Below, piece by piece: positions 54,464-63,592 of a stretch of DNA of 64,000 nt. The position numbers and the translations under genes are program-made. Position 1 is the stretch's first letter, and each line of letters begins with the position of its first letter. The stretch is from CAYOEV01 sp964403075 (lineage in GTDB: Bacteria; Bacteroidota; Bacteroidia; Cytophagales; Cyclobacteriaceae), in NCBI GenBank assembly GCA_964403075.1, contig CAYOEV010000009.1, positions 19,390 through 83,389 of the forward strand, written 5' to 3'. The notes beneath the pieces are model-generated. The model made no database searches, was not told the DNA's origin, and saw nothing but the letters and a program-made list of their open reading frames with translations.

Positions 54464-55564
54464 TTAGACATTGAAGCGGAAATGCATGACATCTCCGTCC
54501 TTAACCAGGTACTCCTTTCCTTCCACCGCCATTTTGCCAGCCTCCTTCACAGCAAGCTCCGTGCCCAGAGCTTCGTAGTCGGCAATCTTGATGACCTCTG
54601 CACGAATAAATCCTTTTTCAAAATCTGTATGGATAACACCGGCTGCTTGCGGTGCCTTCCACCCACGTTTGATGGTCCAGGCCCTCACTTCTTTCTCACC
54701 AGCCGTAAAGTAGGTGATCAAATCCAGTAACTCATAGCTCGCCTTAATCAAACGGTTGAGGCCGGAATCCTCCAAACCATACTCGCCGAGAAATAACCGT
54801 CGTTCCTCTTCATCCTCCAACTCCGCAATTTGCGCTTCAATGGCCGCTGATACAAGAATCATTTGTGCATCTTCCGAACTGGCAATTTTACCCAATGCTT
54901 CACTCCACTGATTACCAGACTTGACGGCGGCCTCATCTACATTGGCCACGTATATGATGGGCTTGGCAGTGAGCAACTGGACGGGCTTCAATAGTGCCCA
55001 TTGTTCCGCTTCGAAGTGGTTCATGGCCCGCACATTTGCACCAGATTCCAGGTGTTTTTTAACCTGAACAAGCACATCCATTTCCTTTTTGGCAGCGGCG
55101 TCCCCGGATTTGGCAACCTTTTCCTGTCGCTGAATTCGTTTATCTATGGAATCCAAATCCTTAAGTTGCAATTCGGTGTCGATGATTTCCTTGTCCTCCA
55201 CAGGGTCTACTTTACCAGCAACATGAACGATGTTATCATTTTGAAAGCAACGAATGACGTGGATGATGGCATCTACCTCCCGAATGTTGGCCAGAAACTG
55301 ATTACCAAGCCCTTCACCTTTGCTGGCTCCTTTAACAAGGCCAGCAATGTCTACAAATTCAATAACCGTGGGGATGACCTTTTCTGGATGGACCAGTCCT
55401 TCAAGTACTTTGAGGCGTTCGTCCGGAACAGTAATCACTCCCACATTCGGCTCGATGGTACAAAAAGGGAAATTGGCCGCCTCCGCCTTGGCATTGGAAA
55501 GTGCATTGAACAAAGTGGACTTACCCACATTGGGAAGTCCTACAATTCCGCATTGTAGACCCAT
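54464..55564 (-). CDS. ychF: Redox-responsive ATPase YchF (Obg-family)
   Basis: 366 residues. P-loop GIVGLPNVGKSTLFNALSNAKAEAANFPFCTIEPNVG, FVDIAGLVKGASKGEGLGNQFL and an unusual NKxD-like region (IIYVANVDEAAV) fit the ATP-preferring YchF/Ola1 group. The C-terminal TGS domain (LITYFTAGEKEVRAWTIKRGWKAPQAAGVIHTDFEKGFIRAEVI) is complete. It binds ribosomes and influences translation under stress. It converges with the plug gene (6-bp gap) and is probably co-transcribed with the gene at 55573 upstream, which ends 8 bp before it. Confidence 0.96.
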   Translation of the reverse strand: MGLQCGIVGLPNVGKSTLFNALSNAKAEAANFPFCTIEPNVGVITVPDERLKVLEGLVHPEKVIPTVIEFVDIAGLVKGASKGEGLGNQFLANIREVDAIIHVIRCFQNDNIVHVAGKVDPVEDKEIIDTELQLKDLDSIDKRIQRQEKVAKSGDAAAKKEMDVLVQVKKHLESGANVRAMNHFEAEQWALLKPVQLLTAKPIIYVANVDEAAVKSGNQWSEALGKIASSEDAQMILVSAAIEAQIAELEDEEERRLFLGEYGLEDSGLNRLIKASYELLDLITYFTAGEKEVRAWTIKRGWKAPQAAGVIHTDFEKGFIRAEVIKIADYEALGTELAVKEAGKMAVEGKEYLVKDGDVMHFRFNV

Positions 55565-55572
55565 ATCAGGAA

Positions 55573-56658
55573 TTAAAGTTTTTTAAAGACCCGGTAGCTT
55601 GAGAGACCACTATAAAATTCCACCACAAATACACGCACGATGGTGTACACAGGGATGGCAGCGATCATACCAAGAATACCCGCAATGGTTGCGCCCACAA
55701 AAATAATGACAAATATCTCCAATGGATGGGCTTTCACACTTTTCGAAAAAATAAGCGGTTGCAACAGTACGTTGTCTGTCACCTGCACCACCGAAAATAC
55801 CAGAAGAATCTGCAATACAAAAAAAATTGTTTGATTGTTCCAAGTCATGGCTTGCGTGGACAGTGCCACCAACAAGCCAAATGCACCGCCAAGCAACGGA
55901 CCTAAGTAGGGAATGAGGTTTGCCACTGCCGCAAAAAGGGCGATGGTCAACGCGTACTTCACCCCCACCACACTCAGTCCCAGAGCGACCAACGTGAAAA
56001 TGGTAATCATTTGTAATAGTAATCCCAGCAGATAATTAGATAACAATCTTTCGATTTTGTGGAGTGCATTGATAAACAGCTCAAAATATTTATTGGGGAT
56101 GAGCAGACAAATGTTCTTTCTGATAATCCCTTCTTCATACAGTAAAAAAAAGGTAATGAAGGCCACGGCCATGAAACCAATAAAGACACTACCCGTCAAT
56201 GACAACACCTGGTTAAAAATGGCCGCGACATCTATCCCGGTGACGAAATCTATAAGCACCGCCTGAATACCGTCTACAATAAAACCAGGCGGCTGTTCGG
56301 TCAATTGCGCGCTGATCAGGTAGCTTTCAAATCCCTGAATAGGTTGCAAGAGGGTATCTACCACCTGTTGGTATTTCAGTGAGCTAATTAAGGTGATCTG
56401 GTCACTAATAAGTGGCACAAAAAGCAATACAAAAGCCGTGGCCACCACCACCAGCAATCCGTAGGAAAAAAGGATGACAAAGCCACGTGGCACGGACATG
56501 CCGGCAAATTCTATGCTGGTGGCCAGGTCTACCACCGGTCGCAGAAGTGATGCCAGAATAAGGGAAATGATGACATAGGAGAAAATGCTGGAAAAATACC
56601 AGGCCAACGTTATCACCAATAAGGCAATGACTCCTACTGCAACCAAAAACCTGTTCAT
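55573..56658 (-). CDS. AI-2E/PerM-family membrane protein
   Basis: 361 residues with about seven to eight membrane helices in the arrangement of the AI-2E (UPF0118/PerM) family: an N-terminal pair, a polar middle domain (VDTLLQPIQGFESYLISAQ), then helices with GLSVVGVKYALTIALFAAVANLIPYLGPLLGGAFG, the hallmark of the group, and LVFSVVQVTDNVLLQPLIFSKSVKAHPLEIF. Members include the TqsA exporter and Na+/H+ antiporters; the substrate here is unknown. A terminator separates it from the barrel gene upstream. Confidence 0.9.
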   Translation of the reverse strand: MNRFLVAVGVIALLVITLAWYFSSIFSYVIISLILASLLRPVVDLATSIEFAGMSVPRGFVILFSYGLLVVVATAFVLLFVPLISDQITLISSLKYQQVVDTLLQPIQGFESYLISAQLTEQPPGFIVDGIQAVLIDFVTGIDVAAIFNQVLSLTGSVFIGFMAVAFITFFLLYEEGIIRKNICLLIPNKYFELFINALHKIERLLSNYLLGLLLQMITIFTLVALGLSVVGVKYALTIALFAAVANLIPYLGPLLGGAFGLLVALSTQAMTWNNQTIFFVLQILLVFSVVQVTDNVLLQPLIFSKSVKAHPLEIFVIIFVGATIAGILGMIAAIPVYTIVRVFVVEFYSGLSSYRVFKKL

Positions 56659-56665
56659 GAGACTA

Positions 56666-56697
56666 AAAATAAAACGGCCGATGGGTATTCCATCGGC
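56666..56697 (-). terminator. Intrinsic terminator after the outer-membrane barrel gene
   Basis: Minus strand: GCCGATGG and CCATCGGC pair around a five-base loop, then a TTTTATTTT run. Confidence 0.85.
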
Positions 56698-56723
56698 TGT
56701 CTGAAAATGATCTGTGAGAATTT

Positions 56724-57299
56724 TTAATTTCCGAGCTTAAACAGCGTAAAACCCACGGCAAGCTGAAAAACATTGTTGTTAATTTCTCCGGCTCCATCCA
56801 CATCGCTTACATCGCTCAAACCAAAAGTGTACCGGGCCGTAGCATTCAAGCCAAAAGGCAAATCTAGTCCAACACCCACGGCACCGGCAAAATCACCTGA
56901 TTTCAAGTCATCTTTTATATCACCAAATTCATCTGAATCGGCACTTACCAAAACACTGAACTGCGGTCCGGCATAAACATTTAATCCCCCAATGAGGTAG
57001 AATTTCACCAGCACAGGAATATCCAAATAATCAAAAGTTTGCTTATCAGTCAAGGTACCAAAGTCTACCTCAGCACCCTTTGTGGAGTACAACAATTCAG
57101 GCTGTATGGCAATTTTGGTAATCTTGATCATGCCATAGGCACCGCCATGGAAAGAAGTAATGCCTTCACTATTGATGTCTTGCACATCCGCATTGGCAAA
57201 ATTGGCTCCTGCTTTCAGTCCAAGTTCAATACTGGCCTGACCATAGGTAGCTGCACTGATCATTAAAACGAGTGCACTTACGAGTAATGATTTTTTCAT
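56724..57299 (-). CDS. Small outer-membrane beta-barrel protein (PorT-like)
   Basis: 191 residues. Signal peptide ends near ATYGQ. The mature part has alternating amphipathic strands of an eight-stranded barrel: IELGLKAGANFANAD, IAIQPELLYSTKGAEVDFG, FDYLDIPVLVKFYLIGGLNVYAGPQFSVLV, LNATARYTFGLSDV, and a last strand NNVFQLAVGFTLFKLGN. This is the outer-membrane-protein beta-barrel family common in Bacteroidota (PorT/OmpW-like). Function unknown. Its own terminator follows. Confidence 0.88.
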   Translation of the reverse strand: MKKSLLVSALVLMISAATYGQASIELGLKAGANFANADVQDINSEGITSFHGGAYGMIKITKIAIQPELLYSTKGAEVDFGTLTDKQTFDYLDIPVLVKFYLIGGLNVYAGPQFSVLVSADSDEFGDIKDDLKSGDFAGAVGVGLDLPFGLNATARYTFGLSDVSDVDGAGEINNNVFQLAVGFTLFKLGN

Positions 57300-57352
57300 T
57301 TTAATAGGTTTTTGTTGTCATTAAGGCAGGGACCCTGTCCCAGTCCCCTAAG

Positions 57353-58471
57353 TTAAGACATCCTTTGTTTATAATCTTCAAAGCGGTAAGTTCTCAATAG
57401 TTCAAACCCGTCTTTGGTTTGAATACCCAATGCCGGGTGTCCTACCCCGTTAAAAGAGGTGGTTTTCACCATCGTGTAGTGCAGCATATCCTGGAACACC
57501 ACCGGGTCTCCCGCCTGCAGCGGCTTTTCGAAATAGTAGGTATCCAGATAGTCACCAGCCAGGCAACTCACCCCTCCAAGACGGTAGGGATAGCCTTGCT
57601 CAGTGGGCCGTTCCGAAGCCCCCACCACCTGCGGACGGTAAGGCATCTCCAGGCAGTCCGGCATGTGACAGGTAAAGGAGGCATCTATGATGGCTGTTTG
57701 CGCGCCCCCATTGGTGATTATATCCAAAACTGTGGTATGCAAATCCCCTGACTGCCAAACCCAGGCACTGCCCGGCTCGAGGATGAGCGCTACTCCCCAG
57801 GCCTTACGGAGGTGTTGCAAACGTTGAATCAGTCTATCGATATCATAGTCTGCATGGGTCATTAAATGTCCGCCACCCAGATTCACCCATTTCATCTGTT
57901 CGAAATACCGGCCAAACTGCTGTTCGACCTGATCGGAAAGCCTCTCAAAAGCGTGATGCATTGACTCGCAGAGCACGTGCACATGGAGGCCTTCAATGCG
58001 CGCTGGCAGTGTTTCCGGTAATTGGGCAGCCGTCATACCCAGTCTGGACTGCGCACCCGACGGGTTGTAGAGGTCCGTTTCCACATCGGACCACTCCGGA
58101 TTCACCCGAAGGCCCACGGATACCGCATCGGGTACCCGGTCGATCCATCGATGGTACTCGGTCAGACTGTTGAAGGTAATGTGGGAGGATTGCGCTACGA
58201 TGTCATCAAAATCATCGGGTTTGTATGCCACCGCATAGCTGTGCGCCAGCATATCAAAGCCCTCCCGGCCCAGTCTCACTTCATTCAGGGTGCTGGCCGT
58301 AAAGCCGCTTACATAGGGCTTCATCCGAGGAAATAAACGCCACTGGGCAAAGGCCTTAAAGGCCAGGAGTATTTGCGCTCCTGACCGCGTTTCCACGTCA
58401 CGGATCAACCGCAGGTTTCGTTCCAGACGGTCGGCATGCATTAAAAATAAGGGACTGATCGGATGGGTCAT
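57353..58471 (-). CDS. nspC: Carboxynorspermidine/carboxyspermidine decarboxylase
   Basis: 372 residues, a fold III PLP decarboxylase. The PLP lysine is in LLAFKAFA (Lys39). FTASTLNEVRLGRE, VGLRVNPEWSDVETDLYNPSGAQSRLGM and VNLGGGHLMTHADYD are typical of NspC and differ from DapF/LysA relatives. The active-site SCLAGDYLD is near residue 302. It performs the last step of the alternative route to spermidine or norspermidine through the carboxy intermediate. The dehydrogenase partner is at 59832, same strand, but separated by two other genes. Confidence 0.93.
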   Translation of the reverse strand: MTHPISPLFLMHADRLERNLRLIRDVETRSGAQILLAFKAFAQWRLFPRMKPYVSGFTASTLNEVRLGREGFDMLAHSYAVAYKPDDFDDIVAQSSHITFNSLTEYHRWIDRVPDAVSVGLRVNPEWSDVETDLYNPSGAQSRLGMTAAQLPETLPARIEGLHVHVLCESMHHAFERLSDQVEQQFGRYFEQMKWVNLGGGHLMTHADYDIDRLIQRLQHLRKAWGVALILEPGSAWVWQSGDLHTTVLDIITNGGAQTAIIDASFTCHMPDCLEMPYRPQVVGASERPTEQGYPYRLGGVSCLAGDYLDTYYFEKPLQAGDPVVFQDMLHYTMVKTTSFNGVGHPALGIQTKDGFELLRTYRFEDYKQRMS

Positions 58472-58559
58472 TGAAAAAATTATACCTACAAATAAAGCAT
58501 TGAACTGGCATTTCGGGTTGATTTATTCATATTGTCAACGAATAAAGCAATGAATCACC

Positions 58560-59345
58560 ATGAGCATTTCTATTTGCGCCATAATTGGCACTCGAAATGA
58601 GGCATTCCATCTAGCACGATTGTTACCAACACTCGAAGCACAAAACATTCAGGTGGCGATGGTGAATCATGATTCCAGGGATGAGACAAGCGCCATTATT
58701 CATAAATACCAACGCATCATCATTGAGGTGGTTGAACTTCCCTACGTAGGACATTTTTCACTTCCAGACATGTTGGACGCCAAGAGAGAACTACTGAAAC
58801 GAATCTCTTTCAATTGGGTCATACATCATGACACTGATGAAATTCTTACACATCGTGAGCCTAAAAAAAATCTGAGAGAGGCCATTGAAGAGGCGGACGC
58901 AGAAGGCTACAACGTGCTAAACTTTGATGAATTTGTCTTTCTACCTTATGCCGATGGGCACACGCATTTATCAGAAAGGTACTACCATTTTGCCCCCGAT
59001 GCCAACAGACTAAATAGAGCCTGGAAAACGTCGGATCCCATCAATGGTTTCATAAAAGGGGGTCATCGCCTGGATGGACAGTTGAAAATTTACCCAGTAA
59101 ACCATACGTTGAAGCACTACATAGTTAGCGACCAACAACACGCCATCGATAAATACACCACGAGAAAATTTGACCCGAAAGCGACCGCCATGGGCTGGCA
59201 TCGCAACCGATTACACCTCACCCAGAAAATGCTTGAACTACCGGAGGTAGGACACCCGAACATGATCACCTACGACCCATCCAAAGCTTTAGACAGATCA
59301 ACGCCCTTAAAAAAACATTATTGGCACTGGCATCAGAATGCGTAA
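58560..59345 (+). CDS. GT2-like glycosyltransferase
   Basis: 261 residues. Start ICAIIGTRNEAFHLARLLPTLEAQNIQVAMVNHDSRDETSAI is a GT-A nucleotide-binding strand. NWVIHHDTDEILTHREPKKNLREAIEEADAEGYNVLNFDEFVF follows the pattern of small glycosyltransferases that carry a DTDE acidic site in place of DXD. The end is rich in His and Trp (KKHYWHWHQN). No membrane segment. Acceptor and donor unknown. The 3' end overlaps the convergent DinB-like gene by 13 bp. Confidence 0.82.
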   Translation: MSISICAIIGTRNEAFHLARLLPTLEAQNIQVAMVNHDSRDETSAIIHKYQRIIIEVVELPYVGHFSLPDMLDAKRELLKRISFNWVIHHDTDEILTHREPKKNLREAIEEADAEGYNVLNFDEFVFLPYADGHTHLSERYYHFAPDANRLNRAWKTSDPINGFIKGGHRLDGQLKIYPVNHTLKHYIVSDQQHAIDKYTTRKFDPKATAMGWHRNRLHLTQKMLELPEVGHPNMITYDPSKALDRSTPLKKHYWHWHQNA

Positions 59346-59830
59346 CGCTCATTCAAAACGGCCAGATGATGCCACACATGTCCGGCCATGACGTAGCCGA
59401 TGGCCTCAACCGTCATTTCATGGCCATTGGCCTGTCCAGATCGGTGCAACTCACGGGCATTAAAAGAAGCAAACAGGTCGCCCGAGGCACTGCGCACATT
59501 TAAAAATTCCTGTATCAGGGACAGCAGGGTCCGGTCTGGCGCTTGCCTGGCATAGGCATCCTGATCAAAACCGGGTAAATCCGTTTGATCGTTCCGAGCA
59601 AAACGCATGGTACGATAGGCAAAGACCCGCTCCACATCGATGAGGTGTTGTGCCACTTGCTTTATCGTCCATTTATCAGGGGCATAGCGGTGGTCGGCGC
59701 TGGCTTCCGGAATTTTTTTTAGCGTTTCCACCCATTGGTCGCCAGAGACTATCAAATTCTGAACCACCGTACCCCCCTGTATGCGGTCCACGTAAGCCTG
59801 GTAAAACGATGGCACTGACACGCCTTCCAT
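59333..59830 (-). CDS. DinB-like metal-binding four-helix protein
   Basis: 165 residues from ATG at 59828-59830, which starts one base after the stop of the upstream dehydrogenase; an ATG eight codons earlier would overlap it. The DinB/DUF664 pattern is shown by DKWTIKQVAQHLIDVERVFAYRTMRFARND and the closing GYVMAGHVWHHLAVLNERY. Histidines in QHLIDVE and HVWHHL make the metal site. Members include thiol-dependent transferases; the reaction is unknown. It is co-transcribed with the polyamine dehydrogenase upstream. Confidence 0.85.
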   Translation of the reverse strand: MEGVSVPSFYQAYVDRIQGGTVVQNLIVSGDQWVETLKKIPEASADHRYAPDKWTIKQVAQHLIDVERVFAYRTMRFARNDQTDLPGFDQDAYARQAPDRTLLSLIQEFLNVRSASGDLFASFNARELHRSGQANGHEMTVEAIGYVMAGHVWHHLAVLNERYAF

Positions 59831-59831
59831 A

Positions 59832-61037
59832 TCAATCCATTTGTAGGTCCACATTTACCTGCTCCTGAAAGGGCAGACCGGCCTCAGCGAGCTTTTCCAA
59901 AAATGGATCCGGATCAAACTCCTCCACATTTTTTACACCCGTACCCACCCATTTGCCCGTCAGGAACATGAAAGCACCTGTCATGGCTGGAACGCCCGTT
60001 GTGTAAGAGACACCTTGTGCTCGGGTTTCGCCGAAAGCCTGCTGGTGCTGGCAGTTGTTGTAGATATAATAGGTTTTTTGTTCCCCGCCTTTTATACCCC
60101 TTATCCGACAACCAATCGACGTTTCCCCCTCATAATTTTCTCCCAGCGACCCAGGATCCGGCAGTACCGCTTTCAGGAACTGCAATGGGACGATGGGTTT
60201 GCCCTGAAACATAATCGGCTCAATGCTGGCCATGCCTATGTTTTCAATCACCCGCAGGTGGGTCAGGTATTCTTCTCCGAAAGTCATCCAGAATCGGGCC
60301 CGCTGGAGTGAAGGGAAATTTTTGACCAAAGATTCCAACTCCTCATGGTAGATCAGATAGGAAGCGCGTGTCCCTATTTGCGGATAATCCAAATCCTTTC
60401 TGATGGCCTGCGGCGCTGTCGTTTTCCATTCGCCATTTTCAAAATATTTACCCTCCTGGGTAATTTCCCGAATGTTGATCTCCGGATTGAAGTTCGTGGC
60501 AAAAGCTTTTCCGTGGTCTCCGGCGTTGCAATCCACGATGTCGAGCTCATGAATTTCATCAAAGTGATGCTTGGCCGCAAAGGCGGTAAAGACACTGGTT
60601 ACACCTGGGTCAAAACCACAGCCCAAAATGGCGAGCAGTCCGGCCTCCCGGAAGCGATCTTCATAGGCCCATTGCCACTGGTACTCGAATTTGGCCTCCT
60701 CGGGTGGTTCATAATTTGCTGTATCCAAATAATGGACCCCGGCCTCGAGGCAAGCATCCATGATGGTGAGATCCTGGTAAGGCAATGCCACGTTAATGAC
60801 CATTTTCGGCCGATATTTTTTAAAAAGTGCCACCACCTCATTCACATGGTCTGCATCCACCTGATCGGTACGAATGGTTACCCCCAAGTCCTTTTGAATA
60901 TCAGCGGCAATGGCGTCACATTTTGAATGTGTCCTGCTGGCCAGTACAATATCGGTGAATACCCCTTGATTTTCGGCACACTTGTAGGCAGTCACCCGAC
61001 CTACACCGCCCGCGCCAATAATAACGACCTTTGACAT
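59832..61037 (-). CDS. Carboxynorspermidine/carboxyspermidine dehydrogenase
   Basis: 401 residues from ATG at 61035-61037; a longer frame to 61259 lacks a start near a promoter. N-terminal NAD(P)-binding fold VVIIGAGGVGRVTAYKCAENQGVF, then the saccharopine-dehydrogenase-like body: MVINVALPYQDLTIMDACLEAGVHYLDTANYEPPEEAKFEY, AGLLAILGCGFDPGVTSVFTAFA and DLDYPQIGTRASYLIYHEELESL. This is the CASDH branch of the family. It reduces the imine of a diamine and aspartate semialdehyde to carboxyspermidine or carboxynorspermidine, the substrate of NspC at 57353. Followed directly by the DinB-like gene. Confidence 0.9.
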   Translation of the reverse strand: MSKVVIIGAGGVGRVTAYKCAENQGVFTDIVLASRTHSKCDAIAADIQKDLGVTIRTDQVDADHVNEVVALFKKYRPKMVINVALPYQDLTIMDACLEAGVHYLDTANYEPPEEAKFEYQWQWAYEDRFREAGLLAILGCGFDPGVTSVFTAFAAKHHFDEIHELDIVDCNAGDHGKAFATNFNPEINIREITQEGKYFENGEWKTTAPQAIRKDLDYPQIGTRASYLIYHEELESLVKNFPSLQRARFWMTFGEEYLTHLRVIENIGMASIEPIMFQGKPIVPLQFLKAVLPDPGSLGENYEGETSIGCRIRGIKGGEQKTYYIYNNCQHQQAFGETRAQGVSYTTGVPAMTGAFMFLTGKWVGTGVKNVEEFDPDPFLEKLAEAGLPFQEQVNVDLQMD

Positions 61038-61052
61038 GACTGACTTTTTTAC

Positions 61053-61060
61053 CAAATTTA
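61053..61060 (-). promoter_or_regulatory. Candidate -7 box for the polyamine dehydrogenase
   Basis: On the minus strand TAAATTTG, an exact TAnnTTTG match 15 bases before the start codon. Confidence 0.45.
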
Positions 61061-61241
61061 ATTGGCCTGCCAGAGAATAAACCGGTAAGGTTAATTTATC
61101 ACTAAAAGTATTTACCCTAAAATGCAAAGTCAGGTAACAGACACTCCCTGAAGATTTACCTGTTACATGAACAATAAAATTATTGCCTTTCGAAGCGAAC
61201 TCTGTAACTGGAAAATTGTTTATTTTTTGTAAAATCAAACA

Positions 61242-61814
61242 ATGATTGCGCTCCGTCAACCTACAGCATCATCGCCAGTCAATGTCGATCAGGTGGTTTT
61301 AGTAAACGACCAAGATGAAGAAATTGGGGTTGCTTCAAAATTAGAAGCACACGAACAGAATTTACTTCACCGCGCCTTTTCCCTCTTGTTGTTCAATGAC
61401 AACAATGAATTGTTGATTCAGCAGCGGGCCTTTCATAAATATCATTCTGCCGGTCTTTGGTCTAACACCTGTTGCAGCCACCAGCGTCCCGGAGAATCTA
61501 CCCCGGAAGCCATTGAGCGTAGACTCAAAGAGGAATTGAACATGTATTGTACAGACATTGAGCCAAAGTTCAACATGCTCTACCAGATACCTTTCGAAAA
61601 TGGCTTGTTTGAACATGAGTTGGACCACGTATATCTAGGCCACACGCGATGTAAACCTTGTTTGAATTTGGATGAAATTGTTGCCTGGAAATGGGTGAGC
61701 CTTGAGGAATTGACCACAGACCTAGCCCAAAATCCACACAATTATACCTATTGGTTTCATTTGATCATGGATCGACTACACCATCAGTTGCCTTTATCTT
61801 TGCGAAGCGTATGA
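61242..61814 (+). CDS. idi: Isopentenyl-diphosphate delta-isomerase, type 1
   Basis: 190 residues, Nudix fold. It interconverts IPP and DMAPP. DQVVLVNDQDEEIGVASKLEAHEQNLLHRAFSLLLF is the metal-binding start; the catalytic cysteine is in LWSNTCCSHQRPGES; the Nudix box ESTPEAIERRLKEELNM and the glutamate pair in FEHELDHVYLG are present. It supplies precursor for the carotenoid enzymes at 50406-52710, and overlaps crtZ by ATGA. Confidence 0.96.
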   Translation: MIALRQPTASSPVNVDQVVLVNDQDEEIGVASKLEAHEQNLLHRAFSLLLFNDNNELLIQQRAFHKYHSAGLWSNTCCSHQRPGESTPEAIERRLKEELNMYCTDIEPKFNMLYQIPFENGLFEHELDHVYLGHTRCKPCLNLDEIVAWKWVSLEELTTDLAQNPHNYTYWFHLIMDRLHHQLPLSLRSV

Positions 61815-62266
61815 CTGAATTATTAATCAATGCACTGATTGCCATTGCCACTTTCTTTATCATGGAGGGTGTGGCGTGGTTTACACACAAATATATCATG
61901 CACGGTTTTTTGTGGACCTGGCATGCTTCTCACCACAAACCACGTAAAGGAAGATGGGAGAGAAACGACCTTTTCGCTGTAGTTTTCAGCCTGCCGTCTA
62001 TTGCTTTGTTCGTCTACTCTTCGGAATTTATGGAGAATTACTACCTGACCGCCGCGGCGGTAGGCATTCTGGGCTACGGAATTTTCTATTTCCTCTTCCA
62101 CGACATTCTGGTCCATCAACGTCTGCGGTTTCGATGGAAAGGGAGCAACAGATATCTAAAACGTATCATTCATGCCCACTATGTGCACCATGAGACACAC
62201 TCCAAAAAGGGTGCGCAGGCATTCGGATTTTTGTTCGCACCCAAAAAATACGAAACAGACAATTGA
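61811..62266 (+). CDS. crtZ: Beta-carotene hydroxylase (sterol-desaturase fold)
   Basis: 151 residues from ATG at 61811, coupled to idi by ATGA. The four His clusters that bind the two irons are all visible: HKYIMHG, HASHHKPRKGRWERNDL, HDILVHQR and HAHYVHHETHSKKGAQAFGFL. Four membrane helices. It adds the 3-hydroxyls to beta-carotene, so the pigment is likely zeaxanthin or a derivative; the cyclase is not in the window. It converges with ffh, stops adjacent. Confidence 0.93.
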   Translation: MTELLINALIAIATFFIMEGVAWFTHKYIMHGFLWTWHASHHKPRKGRWERNDLFAVVFSLPSIALFVYSSEFMENYYLTAAAVGILGYGIFYFLFHDILVHQRLRFRWKGSNRYLKRIIHAHYVHHETHSKKGAQAFGFLFAPKKYETDN

Positions 62267-63592
62267 TTAGCGACCGCCAAGTAGGTTGGCCATTGCCGCT
62301 TTGCCCCCTCCTTTATTCATCGTTTTCATCATCTTCCGCATTTGCGTAAACTGCTTAAGTAGCTGATTTACCTGCTGTACAGATGTACCGCTGCCTTTGG
62401 CAATCCTCGTTTTTCTGCTTCCATTGATGATGTCGGGATCCACCCGCTCTTTTGGGGTCATGGATTTAATGATGGCTTCAACAGGCTTTAAAGAATCATC
62501 ATCGATGTCGATGTTTTTGATGGCTTTCCCGATGCCAGGAATCATGCCCATCAGATCTTTCATGTTACCCATTTTTTTAATCTGCTCCATCTGAACCAAA
62601 AAATCGTCAAAACCAAATTGGTTCTGCTTGATCTTTTTACTCAAACGGCGTGACTCTTGTTCATCAAAGGCATCCTGCGCTTTCTCCACAAGTGAAACCA
62701 CGTCTCCCATCCCCAGAATCCGATTGGCCATACGGTCGGGATGAAACAAATCCAGGGCATCCATTTTTTCACCACTACTGGTGAATTTGATGGGTTTATT
62801 GACTTCCTTTCGGATAGATAAGGCGGCACCTCCACGCGTATCTCCATCCATTTTGGTCAGCACTACACCGTCGAAATCCAGACGTTCGTTGAATGCCGCT
62901 GCGGTATTGATGGCATCCTGTCCGGTCATGGCATCCACCACAAAAAGGATTTCCGATGGTTCCAATGTTTGCTTAAGGTGGCCAATTTCTTCCATCATGG
63001 CCTCATCCACGGCCAGACGACCAGCAGTATCTACAATAATGGTGCGCTTACCATTGGCTTTGGCATACTTGACCGCCGCCTTCGCAATCTCCACCGGGTT
63101 CTTTTCGTTCTCGTCGGCATATACCTCTACATCAATTTGTTCACCCAATACTTTTAATTGCTCAATGGCTGCCGGACGGTAGACATCGCAAGCCGTCAGT
63201 AGTACGGTACGCCCTTGCTTTTTCAGGTAGTTGGCCAGTTTGCCGGAAAAGGTGGTTTTACCAGAACCCTGCAAGCCAGCTATCAGAATGATATTGGGAT
63301 TGCCGTTCAAGTTAATGGGCTCGTGTTGCTGCCCCATCAACGTCGTCAGGGCCTCACTGGTGATCTTGGTGAGTAGTTGTCCTGGCGATACAGAGACCAG
63401 CACGTCCCTACCCAATGCTTCCTCTTTGATTTGGTCGGTGACCTCTTTGGCCACTTTGTAGTTTACGTCCGCATCAATTAATGCACGACGAATTTCCTTG
63501 ACCGTGCTGGCCACGTTGATCTCTGTAATCTTACCCTGGCCTTTGAGTGTTTTGAAGGCCTGATCCAGCTTATGACTTAGATTTTCGAACAT
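62267..63592 (-). CDS. ffh: Signal recognition particle protein Ffh
   Basis: 441 residues. NG GTPase: GLQGSGKTTFSGKLANYLKKQGRTVLL, DVYRPAAIEQL, DTAGRLAVDEAMM and TKMDGDTRGGAALSI. The methionine-rich M domain follows (FLVQMEQIKKMGNMKDLMGMIPGIG, IINGSRKTRIAKGSGTSVQQVNQLLKQFTQMRKMMK). It binds 4.5S RNA and signal sequences of nascent membrane proteins. I see no 4.5S RNA gene nearby. The stop codon abuts that of crtZ. Confidence 0.97.
   Translation of the reverse strand: MFENLSHKLDQAFKTLKGQGKITEINVASTVKEIRRALIDADVNYKVAKEVTDQIKEEALGRDVLVSVSPGQLLTKITSEALTTLMGQQHEPINLNGNPNIILIAGLQGSGKTTFSGKLANYLKKQGRTVLLTACDVYRPAAIEQLKVLGEQIDVEVYADENEKNPVEIAKAAVKYAKANGKRTIIVDTAGRLAVDEAMMEEIGHLKQTLEPSEILFVVDAMTGQDAINTAAAFNERLDFDGVVLTKMDGDTRGGAALSIRKEVNKPIKFTSSGEKMDALDLFHPDRMANRILGMGDVVSLVEKAQDAFDEQESRRLSKKIKQNQFGFDDFLVQMEQIKKMGNMKDLMGMIPGIGKAIKNIDIDDDSLKPVEAIIKSMTPKERVDPDIINGSRKTRIAKGSGTSVQQVNQLLKQFTQMRKMMKTMNKGGGKAAMANLLGGR

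Noticed and set aside
57327..57345. GGGAC/GTCCC hairpin upstream of the barrel gene
   Set aside because: No T run on either strand; short arms; no clear role.
57822..57836. GCAAACGTTG, half of the LacI palindrome
   Set aside because: Inside nspC, only one half-site, no link to sugar genes.
61038..61259. 74-codon extension of the polyamine dehydrogenase
   Set aside because: The conserved dinucleotide fold begins right after the ATG at 61037, and a promoter box lies inside the extension.
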